A stretch of 64,000 nt of DNA from Mycolicibacterium novocastrense (GCF_001570485.1 NZ_BCTA01000105.1:1-64000); one strand, 5' to 3'; shown: positions 8,508-17,732, counted from the stretch's first letter. Translations and numbers: made by a program. Notes: generated by a model not told the origin, from the sequence alone.

Positions 8508-9408
8508 ATCCCATCACGTTGAACGCTTCCTTCGCATCACCTTCGACAGGTAGTGGAATATTCTGCGCAGCAATCAGTTCGGTGATACTCGTACCCGTAG
8601 TGCGCCATCCGCGGGCACTCAGGAAGTCGATGACATCGTTACGGTCACCGGGGTACCAGAGATCATCCATGTCGATGTCGAAACCGTGCCTGCGCCAGCT
8701 GTCGATGGCCTCACTCATGCGGCTCTGCAGCGTCGTCACGGTCTGAGCCGCGTTCGCGACATTCTCCGACGCCAGTCGACTGCCTGCGGCGCTCAGCTCG
8801 GTGATGTTGTCGAGCAGCTGATCTTGAGCTTGCGGCGGCAGGAACGGCAGCAGTCCCTCAGCGCTCCAGGCCACCGGAAGACTCGGATCGAAACCGGCCG
8901 ATCGCAGAGCCGTCGGCCAGTCGTTTCGCAGGTCGACAGCGACGGCCCGACGGTCCGCTATCGGGACGGCACCCAGGTCATCGAGCGCCTTGGCTTTGAA
9001 CTCGAGCACCCTGGGTTGGTCGATCTCGAACACGACAGTGCCCTGTGGCCACGGCAGCCGGTAGGCGCGGGCGTCGAGGCCCGACGCCAGGATGACCACC
9101 TGGCGGATCCCGTCGCGCACAGACTGCATGAAGAAGTCGTCGAAGAACCGGGTCCGGACCGCCATCATGTCCCGCATTCTGGCCATCCCGAATTCGACCC
9201 CGTCGTCAACGCTGGCCGGGTCGAGTTCACCAGTGGCCAAGCGCGTGAAGAAATCCACCCCGACTGCCCTGACAAGGGGCTCGGCGAACGGATCGTCGAT
9301 CAGAGGATCCTCACCGCGGCTGGCGAGCGCGCGGCCGACAGCCACACCCGTGGCTGTCGCTCCCACGCTCGTGGCAAGGTCCCAACTGTCATTTTCTGTG
9401 CGAGCCAT
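8485..9408 (-). CDS. SAM-dependent methyltransferase of the mycobacterial TIGR00027 / LCMT-like family
   Basis: The 307-residue protein begins with the family's MARTENDSWDLATSVGATATGVA opening. It carries IDDPFAEPLVRAVG, then VVILASGLDARAYRLPWP (SAM-binding motif I) and VFEIDQPRVLEFKAKAL. These are the hallmarks of the leucine-carboxyl-methyltransferase-like proteins expanded in mycobacteria, whose substrates are mostly unknown. A strong GGAGG site precedes the ATG. GTT-N13-AAC-type symmetry in the promoter at 9433-9451 may be the TetR operator. The TetR gene overlaps its 3' end. Confidence 0.9.
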   Translation of the reverse strand: MARTENDSWDLATSVGATATGVAVGRALASRGEDPLIDDPFAEPLVRAVGVDFFTRLATGELDPASVDDGVEFGMARMRDMMAVRTRFFDDFFMQSVRDGIRQVVILASGLDARAYRLPWPQGTVVFEIDQPRVLEFKAKALDDLGAVPIADRRAVAVDLRNDWPTALRSAGFDPSLPVAWSAEGLLPFLPPQAQDQLLDNITELSAAGSRLASENVANAAQTVTTLQSRMSEAIDSWRRHGFDIDMDDLWYPGDRNDVIDFLSARGWRTTGTSITELIAAQNIPLPVEGDAKEAFNVMGYVTATRS

Positions 9409-9627
9409 ACTCCTCGCCTCCTGACCATTCTAGTTAGCCGGTATAACCAACCTGTCACCGACTGTACGCCTGCAACCTACGCAGTTGCTGGTGGCCGACT
9501 GCGCCGAGCGGGCGCGCCGGGATCGCGAACCGCAACGCAGTGGAGCCGGGACACGGTCCGCTATACCTGTTGACATACAGAGCTTTTCGTTATATCTGCG
9601 CTCCCTTGCCTCGACCCGACAGGTCCG

Positions 9628-10071
9628 CTATCGGTTGTCCAGCCTGCGAAAGTTAGGGGGCTCATACGGTGTGGTGTCGATGCCCCATGAACTGATCGTT
9701 TCCGGGACGATCTCGACCCACCGTGGCCCGAACCCGGGGGCCAGACGCTCGCCCCCTTCTTCATGGATGTGCGCCTTTCCGCGCACCGCTACGCCACGCG
9801 GAGTCCAATCCGGCTCGGTCGCGACATCGTCCACCACGAACGCCACGTACGGGTCCGCCGCGATATGCCTGAAGTAGAGGCGCCTTTGGCCGCGATCGGG
9901 CAGATTGTGCGCGCCGATCTCGAGTACCGACTTGCCGACGTCGAGGTGAAATCCGGTAGGGACCACGTGTGGGTGGCCGTGGCTGTCGACTGTCGCCAAA
10001 CGTCCGAGCTGCTGGGCGTTGAGGTAAGCGATTTCCTTGTCGGTGAACGCTATTGCCTGCCGATCGGTCAT
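9628..10071 (-). CDS. PPOX-class F420-dependent oxidoreductase (split-barrel)
   Basis: The 147-residue split-barrel flavin/deazaflavin-fold protein has IAYLNAQQLGRLATVDSHGHPHVVPTGF (strand 1-2), ADPYVAFVVDDVA and GVAVRGKAHIHEEGG. A C-terminal WGIDTTPYEPPNFRRL resembles the PPOX subfamily often found in actinobacteria. It should bind F420 or FMN and reduce a small substrate. The ATG overlaps the stop of the upstream methyltransferase (ATGA at 10068-10071). It is the last gene of a four-gene operon (11792 down to 9628), which suggests that methylation and reduction act on the same class of compounds. Confidence 0.85.
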   Translation of the reverse strand: MTDRQAIAFTDKEIAYLNAQQLGRLATVDSHGHPHVVPTGFHLDVGKSVLEIGAHNLPDRGQRRLYFRHIAADPYVAFVVDDVATEPDWTPRGVAVRGKAHIHEEGGERLAPGFGPRWVEIVPETISSWGIDTTPYEPPNFRRLDNR

Positions 10072-10745
10072 CGTGGCTTGTGGGCTGTGAGCAGGAGTCC
10101 CGGAATCCTCAGGTGCCCCTCATCGTCTCGATCGACGTGGGCGGGAGGTGTTCCCGGGGCGCCCTGCAGATGTGCTTCGTTGGCATACAGTTTAGCCGGG
10201 CGGACGTCGTCAACCGCCCATACCTTCGAGACCGATTCGCGCAGTACGTCTTCGGTGAGTCCGGCAGGACCCGGTTGATCCGAGTGACCGAACGCTTCAG
10301 CAGAGAACGCAAGAATGAAGAGTGAGGCTCCGGGCGCCGCAGCGCGCAAGATGCACTGCAGGTAGTCCTGCCGCTTGTCCGGTGGCAATGCGTGGAACAA
10401 CCCGCTGTCCATGATCGTGTTGAAGCGTGCGTCGTAACCGCCGAATGCGGTGACATCGGCCTGCGCGAAGGTCGTGGTGCGCAGCCCTCGCTGCTGGGCA
10501 GCCGACTCCGCGGCCGCGATAGCCGTCGCACTGGCATCCAGGCCAACGACCGTGTACCCACGGGCGGCCAATTCCAGGGAGAGTGCGGCATGACCACAGC
10601 CCGAATCCAGCACATCGCTGTGTACCTTGCCAGCGTCAATCAACGCAGCAAGCTCGGGTTGCGGCTGGCCAATACTCCACGGCGGCAGTGTTTCCTGCCG
10701 ATAAAGACCGTCCCAGTCCATCGCGTCTCGACTCGGGTTCGTCAT
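10068..10745 (-). CDS. Class I SAM-dependent methyltransferase (paralogue of 11127-11792)
   Basis: The 225-residue protein opens MDWDGLYRQETLPPWSIGQPQPEL. Motif I is VLDSGCGHAALSLELA, the acidic motif VVGLDASATAIAAAE, and motif IV-like FNTIMDSGLFHAL. Near-identical blocks (MDSGLxHALP, PAKLYAN) occur in the neighbour at 11127-11792, so the two arose by duplication. Its ATG at 10745 overlaps the stop of the small gene upstream, and its stop overlaps the PPOX gene. The substrate is unknown; the family includes small-molecule detoxifying methyltransferases. Confidence 0.88.
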   Translation of the reverse strand: MTNPSRDAMDWDGLYRQETLPPWSIGQPQPELAALIDAGKVHSDVLDSGCGHAALSLELAARGYTVVGLDASATAIAAAESAAQQRGLRTTTFAQADVTAFGGYDARFNTIMDSGLFHALPPDKRQDYLQCILRAAAPGASLFILAFSAEAFGHSDQPGPAGLTEDVLRESVSKVWAVDDVRPAKLYANEAHLQGAPGTPPAHVDRDDEGHLRIPGLLLTAHKPR

Positions 10746-11032
10746 GGCGTCCTACCTCCTGATCGTTGTGTGGCCTCGCACCGGTCTGCATGGAGCCGAC
10801 GCTCGAACTCGTCGACGGCGTCGTGAAGTTCATAGGTGCGCTGTATTTCCTCATCGAGGACCTGGAGAGCACTTGCCCGGTCACCCGCGGCGAGCAGCTC
10901 ATAGAACGATGTCGTGAATGTCGCTGACAGCCCCGCCGGCTCAGGGCTCGCCGGGGCAGGCAGGCCGGCCACCCGGGTAATCCGGTCCCTGTCTGGCTGC
11001 CAATGGGCTCTGGAGTGGTGAGGCGTGAGCAT
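10742..11032 (-). CDS. Small hypothetical protein between two paralogous methyltransferases
   Basis: The 96-residue, mostly helical protein (FTTSFYELLAAGDRASALQVLDEEIQRTYELHDAVDEFERRLH) has no domain I can name. The ATG at 11032 has AAAGGGAG eight bases upstream and is preferred to in-frame starts at 11059 and 11101. Its stop overlaps the start of the next methyltransferase (ATGA), so it is part of the operon. It could be a small dimeric accessory protein, but no evidence shows this. Confidence 0.65.
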   Translation of the reverse strand: MLTPHHSRAHWQPDRDRITRVAGLPAPASPEPAGLSATFTTSFYELLAAGDRASALQVLDEEIQRTYELHDAVDEFERRLHADRCEATQRSGGRTP

Positions 11033-11126
11033 ATGCTCTACTCCCTTTCGAACGCTCATCGAGCGACGCCCTCGGGGTACCCAGTTTGGCGCGGCGTGCA
11101 ATGCCCCCAGCGCAGCTCGGTCATCG

Positions 11127-11792
11127 TCAGCTCTTGTGCGCGAGGAGAAGGTAGCCCGGCATCATCAGCCGACCTTTGTCGTCGCGTTCTACGTCGGTCG
11201 TCGGAGCCGGCCCACCCGGCATCTGGACGTCGTTGGCGTAGAGCTTGGCCGGGCGCACCTCGTCGACGACCCACCGGGTGGCCACCGTGTCGCGAAGCTC
11301 CTCGGCGGTAAAGCCGTTGGGACCGGGACCGTCGCCGCCGAAGGTCCTTTTGGCGAACGCGAGGATGAACAGTCGCGCGCCCGGAGCCGCTGCCCGATGG
11401 ATGGCTTCCACGTAGGCCTGACGACGCTCCACCGGCAACGCGTGCAGCAAGCCGCTGTCCATAACCGTGTTGAACCGGCCGTCATACCCCTGGAAGTCGG
11501 TGACGTCGGCCTGGGCGAAACTGGCGGTGGTCAAACCCCGTTCCGTTGCCGCCGCGTTCGCGGCGGCCACCGCGGTGGCACTGCCGTCGAGCCCCACGAC
11601 GGCATAGCCCTGTTCGGCGAGCGCAAGTGAAAGAGCAGCTTCCCCGCACCCGGCGTCCAGGACCTCACTGCGGACCTTCCCCCGTTCGATCAGCGCAGCC
11701 AAATCTGGCTGCGGTTCACCAATGCTCCATGGTGGCCGGACTTCCTGTTGATAGACGCTGTCCCAATCCATACGTGGTTCTGTCACCGTCAT
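11127..11792 (-). CDS. Class I SAM-dependent methyltransferase (paralogue of 10068-10745)
   Basis: The protein has 221 residues from the ATG at 11792; a GTG at 11786 fits the GGAGG spacing better, and an upstream frame to 11942 runs into the divergent TetR gene. It has MDWDSVYQQEVRPPWSIGEPQPDL, VLDAGCGEAALSLALA (motif I), VVGLDGSATAVAAA and FNTVMDSGLLHALP. It is the first gene of the operon running down to 9628 and is divergent from the TetR at 11928, which probably regulates the whole operon. Confidence 0.88.
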   Translation of the reverse strand: MTVTEPRMDWDSVYQQEVRPPWSIGEPQPDLAALIERGKVRSEVLDAGCGEAALSLALAEQGYAVVGLDGSATAVAAANAAATERGLTTASFAQADVTDFQGYDGRFNTVMDSGLLHALPVERRQAYVEAIHRAAAPGARLFILAFAKRTFGGDGPGPNGFTAEELRDTVATRWVVDEVRPAKLYANDVQMPGGPAPTTDVERDDKGRLMMPGYLLLAHKS

Positions 11793-11927
11793 CTCCTCCG
11801 ATCGTGGGGTGGGTGCGCGAACGGCCACGTCTCGACCTACTGCCACTGTGCCCGAAATTGGCACCGCTTGTCTACTTTCTCCGACGAGTGGCATCATGAC
11901 TCGAACCGCTACCGCGAAAGGCCTTTG

Positions 11928-12527
11928 GTGACAACCGCGCATCAGCTATCCACAACGGGTGCCGAACCGACATCCGCCGCCGAGCGGAAAGGACAACGCA
12001 CCCGGCGGCGGATCCTCGAAACGGCCCGTTCCGTTTTCGCCGAAGTCGGCTACGAGCGCGCCACAATTCGCACTATCGCCGCGACGGCTGGGGTCGACAA
12101 GTCGTCGATCATCAAATACTTCGGCACCAAGCAGGACCTTTTTCACGAAGCCGTGTACTGGGAGATCCCAGCGGCCGACCTCACCACCGAGGACGCTGCC
12201 GGAACGGTCGAAAATTACGCGCGCGCAATGCTCACCGCATGGGCGGCCGATCCCAACAGCCCCATGGCCGTGCTGTTGCGGACCAGCATGACCAGCGAGG
12301 CGGCTGCCGACATCCTGCGCAAACACATCACGGCCCAGGCGATCGACACGCTGTCAGCCACTGTCGACGCTCCCGATGCACGGCTGCGCACCGCCCTGGT
12401 AGGGGCCGTTCTCATGGGAATAGCCAGCCAGCGGTTCATCCTGCACATGCCCGACTTGGTCGACGCCGACATCGAAGACATCCTGAAGCTGATCGCGCCG
12501 ATGCTCAAATCGTTGATCACCCCGTAG
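11928..12527 (+). CDS. TetR-family transcriptional regulator
   Basis: The 199-residue protein starts at a GTG with AAAGG upstream. Its TetR domain reads TRRRILETARSVFAEVGYERATIRTIAATAGVDKSSIIKYFGTKQDLF (about residues 23-70). The C-terminal half resembles TetR_C domains of actinobacterial regulators (MLTAWAADPNSPMAVLLRTSMTSEAAADIL). It is divergent from the methyltransferase operon starting at 11792, with a 135-bp shared promoter region, and convergent with the methyltransferase at 12548. Confidence 0.88.
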   Translation: MTTAHQLSTTGAEPTSAAERKGQRTRRRILETARSVFAEVGYERATIRTIAATAGVDKSSIIKYFGTKQDLFHEAVYWEIPAADLTTEDAAGTVENYARAMLTAWAADPNSPMAVLLRTSMTSEAAADILRKHITAQAIDTLSATVDAPDARLRTALVGAVLMGIASQRFILHMPDLVDADIEDILKLIAPMLKSLITP

Positions 12528-12547
12528 TCGGCTGGCGAGCCCGGCCT

Positions 12548-13294
12548 CTAGTCGATACGGGTGGCGACGACTGCCCAGACCGGCCAGTGCAGAACGTTGT
12601 TCTCGAGTAGAGGTTCGATGACACCGAGACGCTTCCTGACCCGTTGCAGCCGTTCACCGTACGGGCCGCTCGGAGCGTCGGGTACGTGCGCGAAGGCCTC
12701 GGCGGTGAAATGGTGCTGGAATGAGGTTGTCCCCAGGTGATCAATGCGCCATCCGGCAGGGGCGAGCACGCGATCGAAGTTGTCAGCGGGCAGCCCCTCT
12801 CCGGGCACGCCGTTGAGGTTGAACTGGCCGAACTCGAACATGTACAGCCTCGCCCCCGGATTCGTCACCCGATGCAGCGCGGCCGCGTACGAGCTCTGGG
12901 CCGATTCGTCGTCTGCGAACACGTGATAGACCGCACTGTCCACCACAGTGTCGAAACGCTCGTCGAGCCCGTCCAGCGCCGTGATGTCACCTACCCGGAA
13001 GTCGACGTCCACCCCCGCACGGTCGGCGTTGAGCTTGGCCCGGTCGATCGCCGCCGGCGAGACGTCGATGCCGGTCACTTGAAATCCTTTGGAAGCGTAG
13101 AGGATAGCGTTATGTCCCGGACCTGTGCCGGGATCGAGCACGCGGCCACGCACGGCTCCGTAGGCCACGAGTAACTGCACGGCGGGCTGGGGCCCGCCGA
13201 TATCCCACGGTGTGAGAGGAGGCAGGCCGTCCACAGTTCCTTCGTCGCGGTAAAGGGCGTCGAAATCTGTCCAGGCCGAGGTGTCGTCCGTCAT
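12548..13294 (-). CDS. Class I SAM-dependent methyltransferase (paralogue of 118-864)
   Basis: The 248-residue protein has VDGLPPLTPWDIGGPQPAVQ, VLDPGTGPGHNAILYASKG (motif I), GIDVSPAAIDRAKLNADRAGV, VVDSAVYHVF and the same AVVATRID C-terminus as the gene at 118-864. It lies 79 bp downstream of mmpL on the same strand, so it may be the last gene of an mmpS-mmpL-methyltransferase operon. A methyltransferase tied to an MmpL pump could modify a transported lipid or an incoming toxin; neither is shown by the sequence. Confidence 0.88.
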   Translation of the reverse strand: MTDDTSAWTDFDALYRDEGTVDGLPPLTPWDIGGPQPAVQLLVAYGAVRGRVLDPGTGPGHNAILYASKGFQVTGIDVSPAAIDRAKLNADRAGVDVDFRVGDITALDGLDERFDTVVDSAVYHVFADDESAQSSYAAALHRVTNPGARLYMFEFGQFNLNGVPGEGLPADNFDRVLAPAGWRIDHLGTTSFQHHFTAEAFAHVPDAPSGPYGERLQRVRKRLGVIEPLLENNVLHWPVWAVVATRID

Positions 13295-13373
13295 CGAAGT
13301 GAGCTCCTTGTCTTCAATCCGCCAAAACCTGCGCGGCCGCGAGATCCGGGGCAGCCTCGTCAGCTCCGGCCGG

Positions 13374-16256
13374 TCAGACCGATGTCAATTGTGTTGGCTG
13401 AGGCCACGGTTGCGGGGTGGGACGAGTACGCACCATCTGCGGCCACCAGAACCACCTTCCGAGTAGCGCCGCGATGGAGGGAGTCATGAAGGCACGCACC
13501 ACCAGTGTGTCGAACAGGAGGCCCAGACCGATGGTGGTGCCCACCTGGCTGAGCACTGTCAGCTCACTGACCGACATCCCCATCATGGTGAACGCGAACA
13601 CCAGCCCGGCGGCGGTCACGACCGACCCGCTACCGCCCATCGTCCGGATGATCCCGGTTTTCACCCCGGCGTGGACCTCCTCCTTGAGCCGCGCTACGAC
13701 CAGCAGGTTGTAGTCGGCTCCGACGGCCAACAAGATGATGACCGACATGGCCAGCACCATCCAGTGCAGCTCGATACCCAGGAGGTGCTGCCAGATGAGG
13801 ATGGACAATCCGAAGGCGCTGCCCAGCGACAGCACCACGGTACCCACGATGACCACCGCGGCCACGACAGCTCTCGTGATGATGACCATGATGATGAAGA
13901 TCAGGCTGAGCGCCGCGATCGCGGCGATCAGCAGATCGTAGCGATTGCCGTCCGACATGTCCTTGAACATTGATGCGGTGCCGGCCATGTAGATCCGGGA
14001 GCCTTCCAGCGGTGACCCCTTGATCGCCTTCGCGACGGCGTTCTCGATCGGCTCGACCCGCGAAATGCCTTCGGAAGACATCGGATCACCCTCGTGGGTA
14101 ACCATAAACCGGATCGCATGTCCGTCGGGAGACAAGAACATGTCCATGCCGCGCTTGAACTCGGCGTTCTGGAAAGCCTCCGGCGGCAGATAGAACGAGT
14201 CGTCGTTGCGCGCCTCGTTGAATGCCTCTCCCATGGCGTTCTCGTCGTCCTGCATCGCCGCCTGCTGATCCTGCTGGCCCTTCTGGGTGGCGTACTGAGT
14301 CAACAGCATCGTCCGCTGGGTTTTCAGGTTCTCGATCATCGACGGCATCAACGTCACCATTTCCGGCATCAGCGCCGCAAGGCGATGCATGATCGGAGTG
14401 AGTTCTTTGAAATCGGCCGTCATCGTGTCGATACCGTCGAGAGTGTCGAACACCGATCGCAGCGCCCAGCACACCGGAATGTCGAAGCAGTGCGGTTCCC
14501 AATAGAGATAGTTACGGAACGGCCGGAAAAAGTCGTCGAAATCGGCTATCCCATCACGCAAGTCCTCGATGCTGCCCACCATGGTGTCCATCTTGGAAAC
14601 CATCTCCTGCATGAGCCCAGCCATCTCAGTCGTGATGGCTGACATCCGCTCCATGTCGGCGATGTTCTTGTCCATATCCTGAGCCTGCTTGAGCGTGTTC
14701 GCCAGCAAATTCTCCTGGTACTTCTTGTTGAGCTGGCTGGACACGCCCTGCATGCCCATCTGGTAGGCGAGCGAGGTGTTCTCGATCGGGGTGCCCTGCG
14801 GACGGGTGATCGTCTGCACTCGCGCGACACCGTCGACGCCGAAGATCGCCTTTGCGATCCTTTCGATGACGAGGAAGTCGGCCGGATTGCGGAGATCCTG
14901 ATCGCTTTCGACCATCACCAACTCCGGATTCAATCGGGCAGGGTCGAAATGACGTTCCGCCGCGGCGTACCCTTCGGCTGCCGGGATGTCCTTGGGCAGG
15001 TAATTGCGGTCGTTGTAGTTGGTTTCGTACCCCGGCAGGGTGAGCAGGCCGACCAATGCGAGCGCAATCGTGGCGATCAAGATAGGGCCGGGCCAGCGCA
15101 CCACCGCGGCGCCGATCCTGCGCCATGCCCGCACCCGTAGCTTTCGCTTGGGCTCCAGCAAGCCAAAGCGGCTGGCTACCACCACCATTGCCGAACCCAG
15201 GGTCAAGGCCACGGCAACGATCACAACCATGCCGATCGACAGAGGCACAGCAAGCGTCTGGAAGTACGGCAGCCGGGTGAATTGCAGGCAGAACGTCGCA
15301 CCCGCGATCGTGAGACCCGAACCCAGCACCACATGCGCGGTGCCGTGGAACATCGTGTAGTACGCCTGTTCTCTGCTCTGCCCGTAACCCCGGGCTTCCT
15401 GATAGCGGCCGATCAAGAAGATCGCGTAGTCCGTGGCGGCCGCGATACCGAGAGTCACCAGCAGGTTCGTCGCGAACACCGAGAGTCCGATGATCTGGTG
15501 GTAGCCGAGGAAAGCCACCACTCCCCGCGCCGCGAACAACGACCCGACGACCATGGCGATCACCAAGAACATCGTGACGATCGAGCGGAAGACAAGCATC
15601 AGCATCACGAAGATGATCGTGAACGTCACTGCCTCGATCAGCTTCAAGCTTCGGTCGGCGGCGATCTGCTGATCAGCCATCAGCGCCGCCGGCCCGGTCA
15701 CATAGGCGGTCACCCCGTCCGGGGCCGGGACACCGGCCACGAGGTCCTGCACCGCCGCTATCGACTCGTTGGCTTCGGCCTCACCCTGGTTTCCCGCGGT
15801 ATATACCTGAACATAGGCCGCTTTGCCGTCAGGGCTCTGGGCCCCGGTCGCGGTCAGTGGGTCACCCCAGAAGTCCTGCACATGCTCGACGTGTTGGGTG
15901 TCGGCCTCGAGCTTGTCAACGATCTCGCCGTAGAAGCGACGGGCTTCGTCACCGAGGGGCTGCTCGCCCTCCAGTACGATCATCGCCGAGCTGTCGGAAT
16001 TGAATTCCTCGAATACCTTGCCGATGCGCTTCATGGCGATCATCGACGGTGCGTCCTCGGAGCTCATCGAGACCGACTGCTGCTGCCCGACAACTTCCAG
16101 CTGCGGCACGGTGATGTTCAGGATGGCGATGATGGCCAGCCAACCTAGGATGATGGGCACCGACAGTCGGCGGATCCACACCGCGAGCCGTCCACGTGCA
16201 TCCTGTGGGGGTGCCGGCTCCGCATTCGTCCGCGCGCCGCTTACCGATGTGCTCAT
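13374..16256 (-). CDS. mmpL: MmpL-family RND transporter
   Basis: The 960-residue protein has the two-halved MmpL layout. An N-terminal helix is followed by a large periplasmic domain (about residues 55-200), five to six helices including VTLGIAAATDYAIFLIGRYQEARGYGQSREQA, a second periplasmic domain with a long helical-hairpin region (about 530-700), and a C-terminal helix bundle with ADYNLLVVARLKEEVHAG and GLGLLFDTLVVRAFMTPSIAALLGRWFWWP. The two Asp-Tyr pairs on central helices are the proton-relay positions of this family. MmpL proteins export lipids, siderophores or drugs. It overlaps mmpS by four bases. Confidence 0.95.
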   Translation of the reverse strand: MSTSVSGARTNAEPAPPQDARGRLAVWIRRLSVPIILGWLAIIAILNITVPQLEVVGQQQSVSMSSEDAPSMIAMKRIGKVFEEFNSDSSAMIVLEGEQPLGDEARRFYGEIVDKLEADTQHVEHVQDFWGDPLTATGAQSPDGKAAYVQVYTAGNQGEAEANESIAAVQDLVAGVPAPDGVTAYVTGPAALMADQQIAADRSLKLIEAVTFTIIFVMLMLVFRSIVTMFLVIAMVVGSLFAARGVVAFLGYHQIIGLSVFATNLLVTLGIAAATDYAIFLIGRYQEARGYGQSREQAYYTMFHGTAHVVLGSGLTIAGATFCLQFTRLPYFQTLAVPLSIGMVVIVAVALTLGSAMVVVASRFGLLEPKRKLRVRAWRRIGAAVVRWPGPILIATIALALVGLLTLPGYETNYNDRNYLPKDIPAAEGYAAAERHFDPARLNPELVMVESDQDLRNPADFLVIERIAKAIFGVDGVARVQTITRPQGTPIENTSLAYQMGMQGVSSQLNKKYQENLLANTLKQAQDMDKNIADMERMSAITTEMAGLMQEMVSKMDTMVGSIEDLRDGIADFDDFFRPFRNYLYWEPHCFDIPVCWALRSVFDTLDGIDTMTADFKELTPIMHRLAALMPEMVTLMPSMIENLKTQRTMLLTQYATQKGQQDQQAAMQDDENAMGEAFNEARNDDSFYLPPEAFQNAEFKRGMDMFLSPDGHAIRFMVTHEGDPMSSEGISRVEPIENAVAKAIKGSPLEGSRIYMAGTASMFKDMSDGNRYDLLIAAIAALSLIFIIMVIITRAVVAAVVIVGTVVLSLGSAFGLSILIWQHLLGIELHWMVLAMSVIILLAVGADYNLLVVARLKEEVHAGVKTGIIRTMGGSGSVVTAAGLVFAFTMMGMSVSELTVLSQVGTTIGLGLLFDTLVVRAFMTPSIAALLGRWFWWPQMVRTRPTPQPWPQPTQLTSV

Positions 16257-16678
16257 GCAGATTTCACCAAGCAGAAGGTCTGGGCGGCCATGCCGGTGTA
16301 GGTCCTCTCGTCTTTGACTTCCCCGTCAATGCTGACGCGGCAGGTGATGCTGTCCCCGTCGCCCTGCGCGATGATGTTCGGGAATGCTGACGGGTCAGTG
16401 GTTTTCAGTGTCAGCGTCCATGGCAGGGAAGCACCGTCCACGCGCTTAGGCCGACTTTCCAGATCCAGATAGTTGATGTCGGCATAGGTTCCGTTGCCGA
16501 ACACCTCGTACGTCACAACCTTGGGATCGAAGGGCTCGGGATCATTGGCGAAGTTCACCGGCGTCACCCGGGTGCCCTCCGCGCCGAAGTAACCGCGGAC
16601 TCGGTCGACCACCAACCCTGCGACAACCACCACCGCGACGATGAGCAGCGGAATCCACAACCTTCTCAACACCTTCAC
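16253..16678 (-). CDS. mmpS: MmpS-family membrane protein, partner of MmpL
   Basis: The 141-residue protein has one N-terminal membrane helix (LWIPLLIVAVVVVAGLVVDRVRGYF) and an exported beta-rich domain. That domain has the family pattern VTYEVFGNGTYADINYLDLESRP and the C-terminal CRVSIDGEVKDERTYTGMAAQTFCLVKSA with two cysteines. MmpS proteins assist the cognate MmpL in the periplasm. It is the first gene of the operon, with ATGA coupling to mmpL, and is divergent from a TetR gene. Confidence 0.93.
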   Translation of the reverse strand: MKVLRRLWIPLLIVAVVVVAGLVVDRVRGYFGAEGTRVTPVNFANDPEPFDPKVVTYEVFGNGTYADINYLDLESRPKRVDGASLPWTLTLKTTDPSAFPNIIAQGDGDSITCRVSIDGEVKDERTYTGMAAQTFCLVKSA

Positions 16679-16932
16679 CGCAGTCCTCCTAAATTAGGCA
16701 ACGCTCGTCATCGCGACGATCGGTACGTCCCCGACGACATTGGGGACTGCACCCCGGATCATGCCCAGCTCATCGAACCGGCAAGGCGCGGACCGGGTAG
16801 TTCAGCGTTCGCGGCCGCCTGTACGCCGCCTCGGCGTCCGCCGTTCGGGCCCAATGGAAATGGTCCTTTCACTGGCCGTCCACCACGTATGCGGAGTCGG
16901 AAGGCGTTCGCACGGTAAACATAGACAAATAA

Positions 16933-16959
16933 GTGGACCGGGTCAATCCACATAATGTG
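16933..16959. promoter_or_regulatory. Candidate TetR operators upstream of the TetR gene, facing mmpS-mmpL
   Basis: GTGGA-N9-TCCAC (16933-16951) partly overlaps a perfect CACAT-A-ATGTG inverted repeat (16949-16959), 17 bases before the TetR ATG. TetR repressors next to mmpS-mmpL commonly bind such palindromes in the divergent region. The 298-bp gap (16679-16976) contains no other gene. Confidence 0.5.
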
Positions 16960-16976
16960 TGACCTACACTTCGCAG

Positions 16977-17732
16977 ATGGACATCGGCCGACCTCCCCGG
17001 CGACCGCTGCGCAAAGACGCTGTCCTCAACCGGCAGCGCATCGTGGAAGCGGCACGCGAGTTGTTCGCAGTGCGTGGTCTAGAGGCCACGCGCAAAGAGG
17101 TCGCCCACTACGCCGGAGTAGGCGTGGGCACCGTCTACCGGCGCTTTCCCACCAAGCAATCGCTGGTCGATGCCATTTTCGAGGACGGGATCGACGAGAT
17201 CACCGCACTGGGCGAAACTGCCCTGAGTATGCCTGACTCGTGGAACGGGTTGGTGTTCTTCGTCGAGGAGATGTGCCAATTGACGGCGCGGGACCAGGGA
17301 CTCCGGGAGGCTGTGCTCAGTCGCGCCCACGGCGGCGACCGGGTGGAAGCGGCGCGGCTGCGCCTGGACCCGATGGTCGCCAAAGTCGTCGAAAAGGCCA
17401 GCGCCGCCGGCTATCTTCGCGCTGATATCGGCGACACCGATCTGCCCCTGGTATCCGTTATCGCCGGTGCTGTCACCGAGTTCGCCGGCGACAGTCGACC
17501 CGATTTGTGGCGCCGGTATGTGGCAATCTTCCTCGACGGCCTGCGATCACGGGTTGATCAAGCGCCACTCCCGGTGCCAGCGCTGACCACCGACCAGCAT
17601 GAAGCGGCGATGCGCAGTTGGCATGCGACCCAACACCGTCCACTGCCTGAGCACCCGTATGACCGCGCGATAGACGAAACCGTTCCCCAACCCGGTGCTC
17701 AGCGCCCGGAATCCGTCGAAGATACCGAGTGA
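16977..17732 (+). CDS. TetR-family regulator, probable repressor of mmpS-mmpL
   Basis: The 251-residue protein has a TetR domain: RQRIVEAARELFAVRGLEATRKEVAHYAGVGVGTVYRRFPTKQSLV (about residues 18-65). A helical effector domain and a 50-residue polar tail follow. The ATG at 16977 is preferred because the alternative GTG at 16959 lies inside the palindromic operator. It is divergent from mmpS, matching the usual TetR-mmpS-mmpL layout. Confidence 0.88.
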   Translation: MDIGRPPRRPLRKDAVLNRQRIVEAARELFAVRGLEATRKEVAHYAGVGVGTVYRRFPTKQSLVDAIFEDGIDEITALGETALSMPDSWNGLVFFVEEMCQLTARDQGLREAVLSRAHGGDRVEAARLRLDPMVAKVVEKASAAGYLRADIGDTDLPLVSVIAGAVTEFAGDSRPDLWRRYVAIFLDGLRSRVDQAPLPVPALTTDQHEAAMRSWHATQHRPLPEHPYDRAIDETVPQPGAQRPESVEDTE

